DNA of 64,000 bases from contig CAIXUZ010000011.1 of NCBI GenBank assembly GCA_903922735.1, positions 1 through 64,000 of the forward strand, given 5' to 3'. The notes beneath the pieces are model-generated. The model searched no databases. It saw nothing but the letters and a program-made list of their open reading frames with translations, and had not been told where the DNA came from. Each line of letters begins with the position of its first letter. Positions within the stretch are counted from its first letter, which is position 1. Position numbers and translations under genes: made by a program. Source of the stretch: an uncultured Verrucomicrobia subdivision 3 bacterium (GTDB taxonomy: Bacteria > Verrucomicrobiota > Verrucomicrobiia > Limisphaerales > UBA11358). Positions 51,001 to 59,504 of the stretch are shown one piece after another.

Positions 51001-51299
51001 TGGAACTCTATTGGAAAGGTTTGTGCCAGCCGCTGAAATTTTTTCCGAAAACCTCGTTTGCCTACGCGGAGGCCGTGCGGAAACAGGCAAAAGATCCGAT
51101 GTTAGCCGCCCGGACCAGTTGGGAAGGCGTCTCGTATCGCAACATCAAAGGCGAAGGCGAGGACGATTACTATGATTTGTGTTTCCGCAACACGGAACCG
51201 CTGGATGAAGAATTCCAGCAGACCGCGCTAAGGATTTTCAATCCGCTGTTGCGTGAACCGAAGCCGGCGGCGCCAAGGAAGGCTGGTGACAAGGTATGA
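48003..51299 (+). CDS. recC: Exodeoxyribonuclease V subunit RecC
   Basis: A protein of 1098 residues, close to the usual length. The N-terminus has the RecC signature LRLYTSNRLENLAEALS and ILVQSQGMARWLKLELA (36-52), followed by ITFPFPKLFCSRIL. The rest matches the inactive helicase and nuclease-like folds of the family. RecC holds RecB and RecD together and, in studied systems, reads Chi. It is the first gene of a three-gene operon, and its stop overlaps the recB start as ATGA. Confidence 0.95.
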   Translation: MSHLRLYTSNRLENLAEALSECIRQPLRSPLKPETILVQSQGMARWLKLELARQNGVCANITFPFPKLFCSRILTANFSNPDGKPTPDRSVMRWSIMQALPEMLVQPEFSPLNNYLSGPSDIRKRFQISGQIANLFDQYLVFRPDLILAWDEGRLFFKNTQKNPHEAWQAALWRRLQQDKSGQHLASLWKEIAANFKLPGFQPADVPERVSVFGISALPPIYLQLLSALGANIEVNLFLLHPSKEYWGSIVSAREAEKILKAVKQGEAAGHEFHLETGNRLLASMGQLGRDFLNLVLETDDWEDCSLFCEPEEKNLLQNIQADLFHLRDRGRQEGDRITIAPDDSSVRVHSCHSPLREVEVLYDQLLDWFERDPKLTPRDVLVMMPDIEAYAPFIQAIFDSPEEEGKRIPFSLADRDIRNASQIIDAFLNLLSLPATRLEATHLLRLLEIAPVREKFSLTEGDLDLIRVWIRKTNIRWGKDAKYREHLGLPGFSENTWQQGLDRLLLGYAMSGGGEKMFQKNLPFDDVEGGRVEVLGHFAEFLNRVFGLVDTLEIRRPAGEWETVLLKMLDDFIQPAENQISDVLRLRLALKEISRQAAEARCEEAVDLAVILESLSQSLEADRFGSGFITGGVTFCALKPMRSIPFKIIGLIGMNDGAFPRSDSHLSFDLMAQQPRLGDRSLRADDRYLFLESLLSARARLHISYVGQDIRDNSEAPPSVLVSELLDYIAQACEVPGKNILKDQVVVRHRLQAFSPMYFKREDARLFSYSAENCRASHCGQQPRIAPVPFVDQPLSEPEADWRTVEAATLAEFFCNPAKALLTRRLGLRFEEADKALEEVEPFIVDGLSGYLISEELVDWGLNGKGLIDPQKLMNAAGRLPSGESGTMKFRELQAGAQAFLEQLKPYLGGGYLEPMQVDLNIGEFRVRGEVRKLTANGLLHYRCSGIKAKDRLRLWIQHLLLSATLPDDKYKQAVLVGHDEVLEFPAEKDAPAMLAELLELYWKGLCQPLKFFPKTSFAYAEAVRKQAKDPMLAARTSWEGVSYRNIKGEGEDDYYDLCFRNTEPLDEEFQQTALRIFNPLLREPKPAAPRKAGDKV

Positions 51300-54200
51300 A
51301 GCCGATGCCCGTCTTCAAATTAGGCGAGACGCCGTTGCCGGCCGGCACCAGTCTGATCGAGGCCAGTGCCGGTACCGGCAAAACCTTTACGATCGCCGGG
51401 CTTTTTTTACGACTGATTCTTGAAAAGAATCTTTCCGTCCGGCAAATACTGGTGGTGACTTACACCACGGCGGCAAAGGAGGAATTACGCCACCGCGTTC
51501 GTCAGACTCTGGCGAAAGCCCTACAAGCTTTCACGCAAGGTTCCAGTGCGGATCCGTTTTTACAATCGCTGTTGGCTGCCCACGCCGCCCGGCGGGCCGA
51601 CCTGGTGATCCGGTTGAATAACGCGCTCTACGGTTTTGACGAGGCGCCCATCTACACGATTCACAGTTTCTGCCAGCGGGTGCTCAAGGATCGGGCCTTC
51701 GAAACCGGCAGCCTGTTTGACACCGAACTGATAACGGATCAGAAAGCCATCCTGCGCCAGTTGGTCGAGGATTTCTGGCGCAAGGAATTTTATCCTGCGG
51801 GCAAAATTCCCGTCGTCGTTGCGCTTCAGAATGGATTGATGGGTCCCGAAAACCTGCTGCCTCTGATCAAAAGCAGTATCTGTCATCCGATGTTGAAATT
51901 AATCTCGCCCGGCGGCGAGCGTCCAGTTGTGGTGCTGGCGGCAGAACTGGAGCAGTGTTTTGACGCATTGCGCAAGATATGGCAAGCCGAGGGAAAGATA
52001 ATCTGCAGCCATTTTGGCAGCACGGCCAAGTGGGCCAACCGGCCTTATAACAACTCCGACGTGATGGCGGAGGTTTTCCGGAAAATTGACGGCGCTTTCA
52101 ATACCCCCGATTTCGCGCCGCCGGCAGTGGATGCGCTTTTGTTGTTCAGCCGGTCGGCAATCGTCAAAGCCGTGACCAAACGTGGAAATTATTCGGCGCC
52201 CAAACACGAATTCTTTGACCGGTGCGAGGCCTTGTCACGCGCGGTAAAAACCTTTGTGATCGGCGTCCAGCTTCAGGCGGTGCGGTATGTCGAGCGGGAG
52301 CTGCCGCGCCGGAAGCACGAACTCAAAATCCAGTATTATGACGATTTGCTGACGCGCCTGCACAGCGCGCTGGCCGGACATGGTGGCAAAGCTCTGGCCG
52401 AGGGGCTGCGCCGGCAATATGCCGCGGCGCTGATTGATGAGTTTCAGGATACCGACCCCTTGCAGTATCAGATCTTCCAAGGTGTTTTTGCCGGGAAAGA
52501 GAATTATCTATTCCTCATCGGCGATCCCAAGCAGGCCATCTATGGTTTTCGCGGAGCCGACCTCTTCACCTATCTCAAAGCCGGTCAGCAGGCGGATCAG
52601 ACCTTCACGCTCAAGGAGAATTGGCGGTCGGAAACCGGCTTGGTTCGCGCGGTGAACACGGTGTTCAACACTCCGGATCGGCCGTTCATGTTTCCGGAAA
52701 TTAAATTTCACCCCGTGGAAGCCAGAGGCGAGGCGGACAATCAGCCCCTGCAAGTGGCCGGCCAGCGTGAGCCGGCGCTGCAGTTTTGGTTTTGGCGACG
52801 GAACGGGAAAGAGGCCGGCATCAAGATTGGCGCGGCCGATGGACTGATACCGGACGTGGTGGCCTCGGAAATCGTCGCCCTCTTGCAGGGTGATGTGAAA
52901 TTGGGCGACCGCCGGGTGCGGCCGGAAGATATCGCCGTGCTGGTGCCGAAAAACCGGCAGGCCCAGCTGATTCAGGACGCGTTGAAATCGCGCAACATTC
53001 CCAGCGTGCTTTACACCACCGCCAGCCTGTTCAAATCCCGGGAAATGCTGGAGACGCAACGCGTGTTGACGGCAATCGCGGACCCGGCTCGGGAACCTCG
53101 ATTGCTGGCGGCGCTGGGTACCGATCTGTTGGGGCGCGACGGTTCACAGCTGTCCGCCTTGGTTCAGGAGGAAGCGCCATGGCAGCAGATTCTGGAACGG
53201 TTTCGCGACTACCTTGACCTCTGGGTTGGAAAAGGGTTCATCCAGATGTTTCGCAGTTTCATGCAACGCGAGCTAATCCGGCCGCGACTGCTGGCTTTTC
53301 CCGATGGCGACCGGCGGCTGACCAACCTGCTGCATATCACCGAAGTCTTGCACCGCGCCAGCATTGACCATCGCCTGGGCGTTTCCGGCCTGCTCAAGTG
53401 GATTGGCGAACAACGGCAATCGGAAGACCCGGTGGGGGAGGAACATCAGCTCCGGCTGGAAACCGACGAGCAGGCGGTCAAGCTCGTGACGATTCACAAA
53501 AGCAAAGGGCTGGAATACTCGGTTGTTTTCTGCCCTTATTCATGGCAGGACGCCAGCATTGAGCATCAAGGCGAGGAGCAGGTTTTCTTCCATGAGAACG
53601 CGACGGGAAATCTGGTTCGCGACCTCGGGAGCCAGGGTTACGAGGCCAATAAACAGCGGGCGCTGGTCGAAAAAATGGCCGAGGAAGTGCGGCTCTTGTA
53701 TGTGGCGCTCACGCGGGCCAGGCATCGTTGTTATTTCGTCTGGGGCGCGTTCAATGGCGCTTCCGGTTCGGCGTCCGCGTGGCTGCTGCATCCACCCGCG
53801 AATGCGGAGCCTGATCCGGTGACCGCACTGGCCGAACACTTCAACCAGCTCGATGATGCCAGCCTGCTTCGAGATTTGAACCATCTCGCGGAACAATCCG
53901 AAGGCGCTGATGGCCGCGCCGCGATGGTGGTCAAAGAGTTGCCCGAACCGACGGCGGCGATGTTTGAAGTTTCAAAGATTGCGGGACCAGCGCTCGAACA
54001 TCGGGAATTCGCCGCCCTGATTCCCCGCGACTGGCGCATCAGCAGTTTCACCTCCCTCACGGCGAACCACAGCGAAGAATTGCCGGACCATGATGAGTTG
54101 GGGGCGACGAGCCGTGAGCGCGTGCCCGCCACCGGCATTTTTGCTTTTCCCGGCGGAGCCAAGCCCGGCACCTGTCTGCACTCGATTCTGGAGCAGGTGG

Positions 54201-54901
54201 ATTTCACCCAATGGAATCAACCGGCCACCCGGCGGCTTGTTCAGGAACAACTCAACGCGCATGGGCTTGGCAACCCGGACTTCACGGAGATCATCTTCGA
54301 GATGCTGGGCAAAGTGATGGAGTCGCCGCTCGATGAAAACATCCCCGGTCTGACGCTGTCAAAGGTCACGGCGGCACAGCGGCTGAACGAACTCGAATTT
54401 TATCTTCCGCTGGAGGAGATTTCGCCGCCCCTGATTCAGAGGCTGCTGCAGGAACATCGCTTTTTTGGCGAGTCAACCGCAGCCAGTCGCGAGCCGGAAG
54501 GCCTTTCGTTTGCACCAGTGCGAGGGGTGCTCAAAGGCTTCATTGATTTGGTGTTTGAATTCAATGGACGTTTTTATCTGGTAGATTGGAAATCCAACTG
54601 GCTCGGCCACCGGACGGAGGATTACAGCGCGGCGGCGATGGAGGATGAAATCCGCCGGCGGCATTATTATTTTCAATACCAGCTTTACACCGTCGCGCTG
54701 GACCGCTACCTGCGGCACCGGCTGACGGGCTACAACTACGAGCAGCACTTTGGCGGCGTGTATTACCTGTTTCTGCGTGGCATCGACCCGACCCGACCGG
54801 GCTTGGGCATTTTCCGGGACCGGCCCAAGGAGCCATTCGTGCGCGAATTAAATTTTCTGCTGTCGGGCACGGCGGATGGGAAGGGGGTGCCGCATGAATG
54901 A
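51296..54901 (+). CDS. recB: Exodeoxyribonuclease V subunit RecB
   Basis: A protein of 1201 residues. UvrD-like helicase motifs are complete: Walker A EASAGTGKT (22-30), VVTYTTAAKEELRHRVR, AALIDEFQDTDPLQYQIF (about 375) and TIHKSKGLEYSVVFCPYSW (about 730). The C-terminal nuclease domain has DLVFEFNGRFYLVDWKSNW (about 1080-1100), with the metal-binding Asp and Lys. It unwinds and degrades DNA from double-strand ends and loads RecA. The ATG overlaps recC as ATGA, and recD overlaps its end. Confidence 0.95.
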   Translation: MKPMPVFKLGETPLPAGTSLIEASAGTGKTFTIAGLFLRLILEKNLSVRQILVVTYTTAAKEELRHRVRQTLAKALQAFTQGSSADPFLQSLLAAHAARRADLVIRLNNALYGFDEAPIYTIHSFCQRVLKDRAFETGSLFDTELITDQKAILRQLVEDFWRKEFYPAGKIPVVVALQNGLMGPENLLPLIKSSICHPMLKLISPGGERPVVVLAAELEQCFDALRKIWQAEGKIICSHFGSTAKWANRPYNNSDVMAEVFRKIDGAFNTPDFAPPAVDALLLFSRSAIVKAVTKRGNYSAPKHEFFDRCEALSRAVKTFVIGVQLQAVRYVERELPRRKHELKIQYYDDLLTRLHSALAGHGGKALAEGLRRQYAAALIDEFQDTDPLQYQIFQGVFAGKENYLFLIGDPKQAIYGFRGADLFTYLKAGQQADQTFTLKENWRSETGLVRAVNTVFNTPDRPFMFPEIKFHPVEARGEADNQPLQVAGQREPALQFWFWRRNGKEAGIKIGAADGLIPDVVASEIVALLQGDVKLGDRRVRPEDIAVLVPKNRQAQLIQDALKSRNIPSVLYTTASLFKSREMLETQRVLTAIADPAREPRLLAALGTDLLGRDGSQLSALVQEEAPWQQILERFRDYLDLWVGKGFIQMFRSFMQRELIRPRLLAFPDGDRRLTNLLHITEVLHRASIDHRLGVSGLLKWIGEQRQSEDPVGEEHQLRLETDEQAVKLVTIHKSKGLEYSVVFCPYSWQDASIEHQGEEQVFFHENATGNLVRDLGSQGYEANKQRALVEKMAEEVRLLYVALTRARHRCYFVWGAFNGASGSASAWLLHPPANAEPDPVTALAEHFNQLDDASLLRDLNHLAEQSEGADGRAAMVVKELPEPTAAMFEVSKIAGPALEHREFAALIPRDWRISSFTSLTANHSEELPDHDELGATSRERVPATGIFAFPGGAKPGTCLHSILEQVDFTQWNQPATRRLVQEQLNAHGLGNPDFTEIIFEMLGKVMESPLDENIPGLTLSKVTAAQRLNELEFYLPLEEISPPLIQRLLQEHRFFGESTAASREPEGLSFAPVRGVLKGFIDLVFEFNGRFYLVDWKSNWLGHRTEDYSAAAMEDEIRRRHYYFQYQLYTVALDRYLRHRLTGYNYEQHFGGVYYLFLRGIDPTRPGLGIFRDRPKEPFVRELNFLLSGTADGKGVPHE

Positions 54902-56771
54902 CCTGAATCAATTGATCGACAGCACCGCTTTCAGCGACTTGGATCGTCATTTCGCCCGATTCATTGAATTGCAGGCGGGTGGAAACCGTCCGCTGGTGGC
55001 CTTGGCTGCAGCCTTGACCAGTCGCACCCGGACTGAAGGCCATATTTGTTTGAATCTAGAATCACTGGCGGGAACGGTATTTCCGGACAATCAAGCCGAA
55101 GGGGTTGAACAAGTTCAACTGCCAGACTTATCCGCCTGGACCCAAGATCTGGTAACTTCATCGGTGGTTGGTTCACCCGGCCAATTCAGTCCGCTGGTCA
55201 TGGATGCCCATCATCGGCTTTACCTGCATCGTTATTGGCAATACGAGCAGACGCTGGCGGCCGAAATTCTCAAGCGTTCAAATGAAGCAGTGGATGAATC
55301 CAGCGATGAGGTGCTGCGACGAAAGCTGGAAGATTTATTTCCGGATGCATCCTCCGGGGCCGTAAATTTGCAATTGGTGGCCGCTTTTGCCGCCGCGCGG
55401 GGGAAATTATGCGTTATTTCCGGCGGGCCGGGCACGGGCAAGACCCACACGCTCGTGTTGATCCTGGCGCTGCTTTTGGATTTGGATCCGGCGCGAAAAC
55501 TTCGCATTGCCGTTGCGGCTCCGACCGGGAAGGCCGCAACCCGGATTCAAGATTCGATCCGGAACATCAAGGACAGGCTGGCGTGCCGCGAAGAGATAAA
55601 AGCTCAACTGCCTGAGAACGCCACCACCATCCATCGCTTGCTGGGCTACCTGCCGGATTCGGCGGGTTTCCGGCACCACGCCGATAATCTCCTGCCGTTC
55701 GACGTCGTCGCGGTGGATGAAGCCAGCATGGTGGATCTGGCTTTGATGGCGAAACTGTTTCAAGCCATCCCGCCCGCCGCCCGCGTGATTTTGCTGGGCG
55801 ACAAAGACCAGCTGGCTTCGGTGGAGGCCGGGGCGGTTTTGGGCGATGTTTGCGCGGCAGCGTCCGGTGGCAATTACTCAAAGTCGTTCCGCCAGCATTT
55901 CGAGAAACTCACCGGGCAAAAACTGCCAGTTAATCCGGACGTCCAGAGAACGTCGCTGCCGGGGGATCGGGTCGTGCAGCTGAAAAAGAATTACCGGTTC
56001 GGCGAACACAGCGCGATCTTCCGGTTGAGCACCGCTATCAACGAGGGACGCGCGGAAGATGGTTTAAGCATCCTGCGCAGTGCCGCTGGCGATGTGAAAT
56101 CCGACCTGGTCTCGGCCGTCCTGCCCGGACGCGCAAAGTTGAAAGAAATCTTGAAGGACAAAGTAGTTGCCGGTTTCAGCGAGTTTTTTAAAGCCGCCGA
56201 TCCGCTTCAGGCAATTGCAGCCATGTCCCGGTTCCGTGTCTTGTGCGCCTTGCGGCAGGGACCTTACGGCGTGGCCGGCTTGAACGGGCTGATTGAGGAA
56301 ATTCTTGAAGCGGCGGGGTTGATCAACTGCCAGAGCCCCTGGTATTCCCATCGGCCAATCATGGTCACACGCAACGATTACCAGCTGAAACTTTTCAACG
56401 GCGATAACGGCGTCATCTTAATTGACCACGCCACCGGAGAATCCAGGGCTTTTTTTTCGGGACCGGACAACAGCTTGCGCCAAATTCTCCCGCTTCGCCT
56501 GCCCGAACATGAAACTGCCTTTGCCATGACGGTGCATAAAAGCCAGGGCTCCGAGTTTGACCGCGTCCTGCTGGTTCTGCCGGATCGGGAAAGTCCGGTT
56601 CTAACCCGGGAGCTGCTCTACACCGGAATCACCCGGGCGCGGAAAAGCATCGAGCTTTGGTCGGATGCGGAAATCTTCACCGCCGCCGTCCGCCGCAAAA
56701 TCAGCCGCCAGTCCGGATTGCAGGAAATTTTGCAGGCGGGCTCGGCCAGACGATTTACCATTCCGACTTAA
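54894..56771 (+). CDS. recD: Exodeoxyribonuclease V subunit RecD
   Basis: A protein of 625 residues from ATG 54894; an in-frame ATG at 54876 lies further inside recB and is less likely. Walker A is GGPGTGKT (177-184), Walker B VVAVDEASMVDLALM, and the late motif reads AMTVHKSQGSEFDRVLLVLP, all typical of RecD. It is the 5'-3' helicase of the complex. The start overlaps the recB stop by eight bases. The 3' end overlaps the convergent rhamnosidase gene by 17 bases. Confidence 0.94.
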   Translation: MNDLNQLIDSTAFSDLDRHFARFIELQAGGNRPLVALAAALTSRTRTEGHICLNLESLAGTVFPDNQAEGVEQVQLPDLSAWTQDLVTSSVVGSPGQFSPLVMDAHHRLYLHRYWQYEQTLAAEILKRSNEAVDESSDEVLRRKLEDLFPDASSGAVNLQLVAAFAAARGKLCVISGGPGTGKTHTLVLILALLLDLDPARKLRIAVAAPTGKAATRIQDSIRNIKDRLACREEIKAQLPENATTIHRLLGYLPDSAGFRHHADNLLPFDVVAVDEASMVDLALMAKLFQAIPPAARVILLGDKDQLASVEAGAVLGDVCAAASGGNYSKSFRQHFEKLTGQKLPVNPDVQRTSLPGDRVVQLKKNYRFGEHSAIFRLSTAINEGRAEDGLSILRSAAGDVKSDLVSAVLPGRAKLKEILKDKVVAGFSEFFKAADPLQAIAAMSRFRVLCALRQGPYGVAGLNGLIEEILEAAGLINCQSPWYSHRPIMVTRNDYQLKLFNGDNGVILIDHATGESRAFFSGPDNSLRQILPLRLPEHETAFAMTVHKSQGSEFDRVLLVLPDRESPVLTRELLYTGITRARKSIELWSDAEIFTAAVRRKISRQSGLQEILQAGSARRFTIPT

Positions 56772-59502
56772 AACGATAGCTGCCCGCGCCCACTGCCAGC
56801 ACCGCCAAGCCATTTTCCTGACACAGAAGTTTGGCTTCGCGCACTTTTGCCAGCGGGTTGCCGCTTTCGGTGATGGTTCCAGCGGTCTTGGCCGGAAGAT
56901 AAACCGTGGCGGTCGTGTTCGCGGGAATCTCCACGGCCAGTTCAAATTGGTTTTTGGTGATCCGCCAACTGCTGGCGATACGTCCGTGGATGGAGTTGTA
57001 GCTGGCTTTTACCCAACTGAAGCCATTCCCGGATTTTAAAATTTCCGGGCGGATGATGAGGTGATTGAAAGCCGGCCCATCGGTGTCAATGCCCGCCGCT
57101 TGGGTGATCAACCATTCGCTCACGCAGCCGAGCCAGTAGTGGTTGAACGAGTTCATGCCGGGATCCTGAAAACCCTTGGCCGGCGTCCAGCCGTCCCAAC
57201 GCTCCCACATCGTGGTGGAACCCCAGATGACTTGTTGCAGCCAGGAAGGATAGGTCTTGTTGAGCACCAGCTTGTAAGCCAGTTCAGGATGACCCGCTTT
57301 TTGCAGGGCGAAAAGGATGAACGGCGTCCCCAGAAATCCCGTGGCGATGTGGTCGTCCTGCTTGCGCAGAGAAGCGACGAACTGTTCCGCAACTTTCGCT
57401 TTCATGTCGTCCGGAACCAGATCCAACCCGAAGGCCAGGGCGTAAAACGTCTGTCCCGTTTCATTCTTGGCATCCAAAATCCGGCCGTCGTCCTTCAAAT
57501 AATTGGCGATGAAAGCGGCACGGATGTCGGTCGCGAGCTGGCGATATTTCGCCGCGTCAGCCGATTCGCCCAAAGCCTCGGCGATTTTCGTCATCACCTG
57601 CGCGGTGTAGCAATAATACGCCGTGCCGATGGCTTCCGACTTTTGCGGGCCGGCCAGCCGCAGCCAATCACCGTAAGCGCGGGTGTCGCGAAGGAAGTTG
57701 GTGCTCGTGTTCGCCAGGAATTCCATGTGCCGCACCAAGGCCGGGTAATATTTCCGGAGCACGCGCGTGTCGCCATACATCTCAAACATGCGCCAACTAC
57801 AAATCGGCGCGGCATCCGACCAGCCGGTGTTGCCAAAGCGAACCATGCTGAGATAGGGGGCAACATCACCAAAAGCACCATCGGCCCGCTGCGAATCAAC
57901 GCACAGGTCATCCAGCCACTTCGTGTAAAACGCCGGGGCATTCATGTTCAAACACGCCGTCTTCATGAAGACTTGAGCGTCGCCGGTCCAGCCGGCGCGT
58001 TCATCCCGTTGCGGGCAATCCGTCGGCACATCCAGAAAGTTTCCCTTCTGTCCCCAGAGCGAATTCAAAACCAGTTTGTTGACCAAAGGCTCGGAGCATT
58101 CAAATGTGGAGGCGCGCGGCAAATCGGAATGCACCACGATGCCCGTGACATCCCCCAGTTGCGGCTTGTAACTCAGCCCGGTGACTTCGACATACTGGAA
58201 TCCATGAAAGGTGAAGCTCGGTTCGTAAGCGCGTTTGGATTTGCCGGACAGATAATACGTGTCGGTCGCCTTGGCCGAACGCAGGTTGGTGGTGTAAGCC
58301 GTGCCATTGGTATTCAACATTTCCACGTAACGCACGACAACTTTCTGCCCGATGTCACCCTTCGCCCTGAGTTTCGCCCAGCCAACCAGGTTCTGGCCAA
58401 GGTCAAAAATATAAACCCCCGGTTTGGGCTCCGTTATTTTTTTGGCGGCGATTTCTTCGATCCGCCGCATCGGTTCTCCCGGATGTGCCACCAGATTTGC
58501 TTTCACGCTGGCGTCCACTTGAGCCAGTTTCCAGTTGCGGCTGTCGAAACCATCCTTATCCCAACCGATTAATTCATCGCGGGCGTCATAAATACAGCCC
58601 ATGAGCAAGTCCGCTTCACGGATTGGCCCGACGCTGGCTTCCCAGGATTCATCGGTGCCGACGATTTCCCGGGTGCCGTCCTGATATTCAATCTGCAATT
58701 GCACGAGCAACCGGCAATCACCGCCATAATAATGACGTTTGCCGGTGAACGCCAAAAAGCTGGCATACCAGCCGTCGCCAAGAATCGCGCCGACCACATT
58801 TTCGCCGGAATGAAGCTGCGCTGTGATATCGTAGCTGAAGTAATGCACGCGCTTGTTGAAATCCGTCCAACCCGGCGACAACACATCGGTATCCACCGGC
58901 TTGCCGTTCAGATGCAATTCATACGCACCCAGCGCCGAGGCAAAAGCTGTGGCCCGCTTGATGGGCTTGTCCACGATGAAGCTCTTGCGAAAGAACGGCG
59001 CAGGCTGCATGGCAAAGTTATTAGATTTGCCCGCAATAAAAGAATTTGTCGGCGTCGGAAACCAAATCCACTTTGCTTTCCAATCGGAGGCGTTCAACAA
59101 GCCCATCCCCCACGTCGCTGGTTTGCTCCAGTCAGAAACCTGGCTGGAGCGATCCCAAACCCGCACCTTCCAAAAAACTGCGCCTCCCGAAACCAGCGGC
59201 TTGCCGCCATAAACCAGTTGGATGGACTGGTCAGAAACGACCTTGCCAGTGTCCCACAAATCGCCCTGATTTTTATCCAGCAATTCCCGGCTGCTGGCGA
59301 CGAGCACCTGATAAGCCGTCTGCGCCTGACCCCGCTCGGCAGCTTGCAGTTGCCAACTCAAGCGCGGCTGCGCCTCACCAATGCCCATCGGGTTGACCCG
59401 ATATTCACAACGCAGATTCTGTGCTTGGATTGTCGCTCCATGTGAATTGAGTGCCAGTTGGGTGGCCAGCAGCAAAAGGCCGCCGATTTTGGGAAGGCTC
59501 AT
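56755..59502 (-). CDS. Alpha-L-rhamnosidase, GH78
   Basis: A protein of 915 residues with a signal peptide (LLLLATQLALNSHG). The N-terminal beta domains show PRLSWQLQAAERGQAQTAYQV, and the (alpha/alpha)6 catalytic domain carries DCPQRDERAGWTGDAQVF (about 492-510), which includes the conserved acidic residues of GH78. The C-terminal beta domain has the HGRIASSWR segment. It would release L-rhamnose from pectic rhamnogalacturonan or glycosides in the periplasm or outside the cell. It starts two bases after the stop of the upstream esterase gene, so the two are translationally linked. Confidence 0.93.
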   Translation of the reverse strand: MSLPKIGGLLLLATQLALNSHGATIQAQNLRCEYRVNPMGIGEAQPRLSWQLQAAERGQAQTAYQVLVASSRELLDKNQGDLWDTGKVVSDQSIQLVYGGKPLVSGGAVFWKVRVWDRSSQVSDWSKPATWGMGLLNASDWKAKWIWFPTPTNSFIAGKSNNFAMQPAPFFRKSFIVDKPIKRATAFASALGAYELHLNGKPVDTDVLSPGWTDFNKRVHYFSYDITAQLHSGENVVGAILGDGWYASFLAFTGKRHYYGGDCRLLVQLQIEYQDGTREIVGTDESWEASVGPIREADLLMGCIYDARDELIGWDKDGFDSRNWKLAQVDASVKANLVAHPGEPMRRIEEIAAKKITEPKPGVYIFDLGQNLVGWAKLRAKGDIGQKVVVRYVEMLNTNGTAYTTNLRSAKATDTYYLSGKSKRAYEPSFTFHGFQYVEVTGLSYKPQLGDVTGIVVHSDLPRASTFECSEPLVNKLVLNSLWGQKGNFLDVPTDCPQRDERAGWTGDAQVFMKTACLNMNAPAFYTKWLDDLCVDSQRADGAFGDVAPYLSMVRFGNTGWSDAAPICSWRMFEMYGDTRVLRKYYPALVRHMEFLANTSTNFLRDTRAYGDWLRLAGPQKSEAIGTAYYCYTAQVMTKIAEALGESADAAKYRQLATDIRAAFIANYLKDDGRILDAKNETGQTFYALAFGLDLVPDDMKAKVAEQFVASLRKQDDHIATGFLGTPFILFALQKAGHPELAYKLVLNKTYPSWLQQVIWGSTTMWERWDGWTPAKGFQDPGMNSFNHYWLGCVSEWLITQAAGIDTDGPAFNHLIIRPEILKSGNGFSWVKASYNSIHGRIASSWRITKNQFELAVEIPANTTATVYLPAKTAGTITESGNPLAKVREAKLLCQENGLAVLAVGAGSYRFKSEW

Positions 59503-59504
59503 TT

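Noticed and set aside
57061-58572. A 503-codon plus-strand open frame
   Set aside because: It lies wholly antisense to the well-supported GH78 gene, has no family resemblance and is Arg/His-rich, as expected for a shadow frame in GC-rich DNA.
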